A stretch of 64,000 nucleotides of DNA from Hypericibacter adhaerens. Lineage in GTDB: Bacteria > Pseudomonadota > Alphaproteobacteria > Dongiales > Dongiaceae. Positions 61,462 to 64,000 of the stretch are shown here, one piece after another; within the stretch, counting starts at the first letter, position 1; the number at the start of each line of letters is the position of its first letter. Made by a program: the position numbers and the translations under genes. The notes below the pieces were generated by a model that saw nothing but the letters and a program-made list of their open reading frames with translations, was not told the DNA's origin and made no database searches. Where the stretch lies: positions 186,001 through 250,000 of the forward strand of contig NZ_CP042582.1 of the NCBI RefSeq assembly GCF_008728835.1, given 5' to 3'.

Positions 61462-62496
61462 TCAAACCACGCCGGCGCGCAGGCAGTCATGGATATGGAG
61501 GATGCCGATCGGACGCTCTTCCTCGACCACGAACAGCACGGTGATCGGCCGCTCCTGCTCGTCGCCGTTCATGATCCGCACCGCTTCCACCGCCAGCACG
61601 TTCGGGCGGATGGTGCGCGGATGCGGGGTCATCACCGTCTCGGCCGTGGCCTCGAGGAGATCGCGGCTCATATGGCGGCGCAGATCGCCGTCGGTGATGA
61701 TCCCGACCAGGCGGCCTTTCTTGTCGATCACGCCGCAGCAGCCGAAATGCTTGGCGGTCATCTCGAGCAGCACGTCGCCCATGCGCGTCCCTGGCGTCAC
61801 CAGCGGCAGCTCCGTGCTCGCATGCATGAGATCGGCGACCGAGAGCAGCCGCTTGCCGAGCTGGCCGCCCGGATGCAGCTCGCGGAAGCCCGTCGCCGTG
61901 AAACCCTTGCGCTCCAGGAGCGCCACCGCCACCGCATCGCCCATGGCGATCATCATGGTGGTGGAGGTGGTGGGCGCCAGCCCCATCGGGCAGGCTTCCT
62001 CGGCGCGCGGCAGGAGCAGCGTCACGTCGGCCTGGCGCGCGAGCGCGCTGTCGGCACGGCTGGTCAGCGCGATCAGCGGAATGGCGAAGCGGCGGGTATA
62101 AGCGATGATGTCGGCGAGCTCGGGCGTGTCGCCGGAGTTCGACAGCGCCAGGACCGCGTCCTCGCGCGTGATCATGCCGAGATCGCCGTGGCTCGCTTCG
62201 CCCGCATGGACGAAGAGGGCGGGTGTGCCGGTCGAGGCCATGGTGGCCGCGATCTTGCGCCCGATATGGCCGCTCTTGCCGATGCCCGTCACCACCACGC
62301 GGCCCGGCACGGCCTCGATCCGGTCGAGGGCGGCGATGAAGCTCGGGCCCAGCGCCTGGGCCAGCGCCTCGAGGCCGGCGACCTCCTGCGACAGGACGCG
62401 GCGCGCCACCGTCAGATCGTCGCCAGCCCGCTTCTTCGGCGCGCCCTGGGGCGCATTGGGTCGCAGGGCCGCGTCCGGGTGGGCTTGGCGCGTCAT
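61462..62496 (-). CDS. kdsD: Arabinose-5-phosphate isomerase (KpsF/GutQ family)
   Basis: KdsD converts ribulose-5-phosphate to arabinose-5-phosphate for KDO and LPS core. The 344-residue protein has an N-terminal SIS domain (VVVTGIGKSGHIGRKIAATM, FVHAGEASHGDLGMIT, LALSNSGDTPEL). Two CBS repeats follow from about residue 225 (GRLVGIITDGDLRRHM and the final RPIGILHIHDCLRAGVV). The ATG at 62496 is chosen; upstream in-frame residues look non-coding. It lies 44 bases before lptC. Confidence 0.95.
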   Translation of the reverse strand: MTRQAHPDAALRPNAPQGAPKKRAGDDLTVARRVLSQEVAGLEALAQALGPSFIAALDRIEAVPGRVVVTGIGKSGHIGRKIAATMASTGTPALFVHAGEASHGDLGMITREDAVLALSNSGDTPELADIIAYTRRFAIPLIALTSRADSALARQADVTLLLPRAEEACPMGLAPTTSTTMMIAMGDAVAVALLERKGFTATGFRELHPGGQLGKRLLSVADLMHASTELPLVTPGTRMGDVLLEMTAKHFGCCGVIDKKGRLVGIITDGDLRRHMSRDLLEATAETVMTPHPRTIRPNVLAVEAVRIMNGDEQERPITVLFVVEEERPIGILHIHDCLRAGVV

Positions 62497-62725
62497 GTCG
62501 ATCAGACCTCGTTTCGCTGCCGCCGGCATCCGGCCGACGGAATCTTGCCGGAACAGGGCGTTGCCCCCTGCTGTCCCGGCCCCTCTGTCATTCACGGTCC
62601 GGTCCGGCGAATCCGGCGGGCCGCCCGATTCTCGAGCCAAATCCTAGCAGCCTTTGGCCCACGCACCCTATGCGTCTCGCCGCCGCCGGAAAAGCCGGTC
62701 TCGCCGTAACCTACCCGCAAGCTTC

Positions 62726-63358
62726 TCAGTGCTCGAAGATATCCACCTCGCCCCAGCCGGCGAGATCGAGATCGGCGCGGGTGGGCAGGAACCGGAAGCA
62801 GGCCTCGGCGATCGCGGTGCGGCCCTCGCGCGCCAGCATCTCGTCGAGCTTGGCCTTGAGCTGGTGCAGGTAGAGCACGTCGCTGGCGGCGTAGCGCAGC
62901 TGCTCCTGGGTCAGGACGGGGGCGCCCCAGTCCGAGGATTGCTGCTGCTTGGACAGCTCGATATTGAGCAGGTCCCTGCACAGATCCTTGAGTCCATGAC
63001 GGTCGGTGAAGGTGCGGACCAGCTTCGAGGCGATCTTGGTGCAGTAGAGAGGCTGGGTGACCACGCCCAGCGTGCGGCGCAGGACCGCGATATCGAACCG
63101 CGCGAAATGGAACAGCTTCAGGGTCGCCGGATCGGTCAGCATCCGCGCCAGATTCGGCGCTTCCTGGCGCTCGCCGGCCGGCTTGGCCGGGAACTGGACC
63201 AGATGGCAGACCCCGTCGCCGTCCGAGAGCTGCACCAGGCAGAGCCGGTCGCGGGCCGGGATCAGGCCCATGGTCTCGGAATCGATGGCGACGACGGGCC
63301 CGAGCTTGAGCCCCGCCGGCAGGTCGCCGTGATGGAGCTCGATGGTCGGCTGGGGCAT
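62726..63358 (-). CDS. Ribonuclease D-like 3'-5' exonuclease
   Basis: The 210-residue protein has the DEDD exonuclease motifs: VVAIDSETMGL (motif I, Asp-Glu), FHFARFDIAVLRRTLG (motif II) and YAASDVLYLHQLKAKL (motif III, DEDDy type). It lacks the HRDC domain of full RNase D (about 370 residues), as is common for the short alphaproteobacterial form. A tRNA 3'-processing role is likely. It is upstream of kdsD with a 229-base gap. Confidence 0.92.
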   Translation of the reverse strand: MPQPTIELHHGDLPAGLKLGPVVAIDSETMGLIPARDRLCLVQLSDGDGVCHLVQFPAKPAGERQEAPNLARMLTDPATLKLFHFARFDIAVLRRTLGVVTQPLYCTKIASKLVRTFTDRHGLKDLCRDLLNIELSKQQQSSDWGAPVLTQEQLRYAASDVLYLHQLKAKLDEMLAREGRTAIAEACFRFLPTRADLDLAGWGEVDIFEH

Positions 63359-63454
63359 GGCGCTGTCAACCTGGCGCGAGGGTCAGTTGGGTACGAAGGG
63401 CCGGCCCGGCCGAAGCGGGGGCGGGGCGCCGGGCTCGGGTCACGAGCCGGCGAA

Positions 63455-63539
63455 TGGTGCCCAGGAAAAGACTCGAACTTTCACGGGTTGCCCCACAGGT
63501 ACCTGAAACCTGCGCGTCTACCAATTCCGCCACCTGGGC
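63455..63539 (-). tRNA. tRNA-Leu (anticodon CAG)
   Basis: Read on the minus strand, acceptor GCCCAGG pairs with CCTGGGC. The D-arm is TGGCGGAATTGGTAGACGC, anticodon stem CAGGT/ACCTG and loop TTCAGGT, giving CAG. A long class-II variable arm with GGGG and CCC follows, and then T-arm GAAAG-TTCGAGT-CTTTT. CCA is encoded (63457-63455). Length with CCA is 85 bases. Confidence 0.95.
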
Positions 63540-63749
63540 ATCTTATAGGCAGCTTTGAAGGCCGGGATTTTCATCACGGGCCTCGCAAAGTCAACCGCGA
63601 TTTCCGGCTGCTACGCCCGATTCGGCTTCATTATAGTGCCGGCTCGGAAGGCAGTCCTCGCCGCACCGCCAGGCCCGCTTCAAGCGGGTTCCGGCCGCCG
63701 GCGCAAGGATCTGTCCCATGGGACGGTCGAGGACGGGGTCGAGGGAGCG

Positions 63750-64000
63750 ATGGCGCGCAGGCTGGCGACGGTTTTCGGGGGCTCGGGCTTCATCGGGCGC
63801 TATGTGGTGCAGCGCCTGGCCAAGCAGGGCTGGATGGTCCGGGCCGCGGTCCGCCGGCCGGACGAGGCGCTGTTCCTCAAGCCTCTGGGCGATGTCGGCC
63901 AGATCACGCCCGTGGCCGCCAATCTGCGCCATCAGGGCTCGGTCGAGGCCGCGGTGGCGGGGGCCGATGCGGTCGTGAACCTGGTGGGGCTGCTCTACCA
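63750..64000 (+). CDS. NDUFA9-like NAD(P)-binding protein, N-terminal part
   Basis: Only the first 83 residues are inside the window. The atypical SDR Rossmann loop reads TVFGGSGFIGRYVVQRLAKQ, followed by VRAAVRRPDEA and AGADAVVNLVGLLY. This matches the complex I NDUFA9 subunit family of alphaproteobacteria, which probably uses NADPH. GAGGGAG precedes the ATG at 63750. The membership is inferred from the N-terminus alone. Confidence 0.82.
   Translation, partial: MARRLATVFGGSGFIGRYVVQRLAKQGWMVRAAVRRPDEALFLKPLGDVGQITPVAANLRHQGSVEAAVAGADAVVNLVGLLY

Overview
The window is a high-GC alphaproteobacterial chromosome segment. Its gene orders are typical of Rhodospirillales-like bacteria: EI-ahcY-divL, tsaE-amgK-murU-addB-addA-trxA, folC/accD/trpA/trpB/trpF/pyrF, lapA/ihfB/rpsA/cmk/aroA, and hsp20-DUF1150 next to ptsN/hpf/rpoN/lptB/lptA/lptC/kdsD. 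The genus is not certain. Both ends cut a gene: a PTS enzyme I at the left and an NDUFA9-like protein at the right.

Region 1 (1-4.5 kb) holds the enzyme I tail, S-adenosylhomocysteinase and a DivL-type PAS histidine-kinase homologue with Tyr in place of the phospho-acceptor His. Region 2 (4.6-26.8 kb) looks like accessory cargo between divL and tsaE. It contains a FAD-linked oxidase and then a long organosulfur cluster: FMN reductase, SfnG dimethylsulfone monooxygenase, a complete branched-chain-amino-acid-type ABC transporter, a DszA/NtaA-like monooxygenase, a DszC/MsuC-like flavoprotein, an SsuD/MsuD sulfonate monooxygenase and a FAD/NAD oxidoreductase. Facing it is an NAD-dependent molybdenum formate dehydrogenase operon (fdsG-fdsB-fdsA-fdhD-fdsD) with a LysR gene and a ferredoxin-NADP reductase-like gene upstream. 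Read together, these genes could strip methyl sulfones and sulfonates to sulfite plus formaldehyde; formaldehyde could then feed formate oxidation. This pathway is inferred.

Region 3 (27-49.6 kb) is housekeeping: tRNA modification (TsaE), MurNAc recycling (AmgK/MurU), recombination (AddAB), thioredoxin, folate, fatty acid, tryptophan and pyrimidine synthesis, IHF-beta, ribosomal protein S1, CMP kinase and EPSP synthase.

Region 4 (49.85-55 kb) is a compact defence-like insert that starts at a tRNA-Ala gene. It carries a low-GC two-domain deoxycytidylate deaminase of the anti-phage AvcD type, an overlapping 67-residue unknown protein, and an MmeI-like single-chain restriction-methyltransferase whose specificity half has different base composition from the rest. 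Region 5 (55-64 kb) returns to core genes: small heat shock protein, nitrogen PTS, hibernation factor, sigma-54, LPS transport, KDO synthesis, an RNase D-like protein and tRNA-Leu.

A family of GC-rich palindromic doublets of about 100-140 bp recurs in eight gaps between core genes and is absent from the accessory regions.
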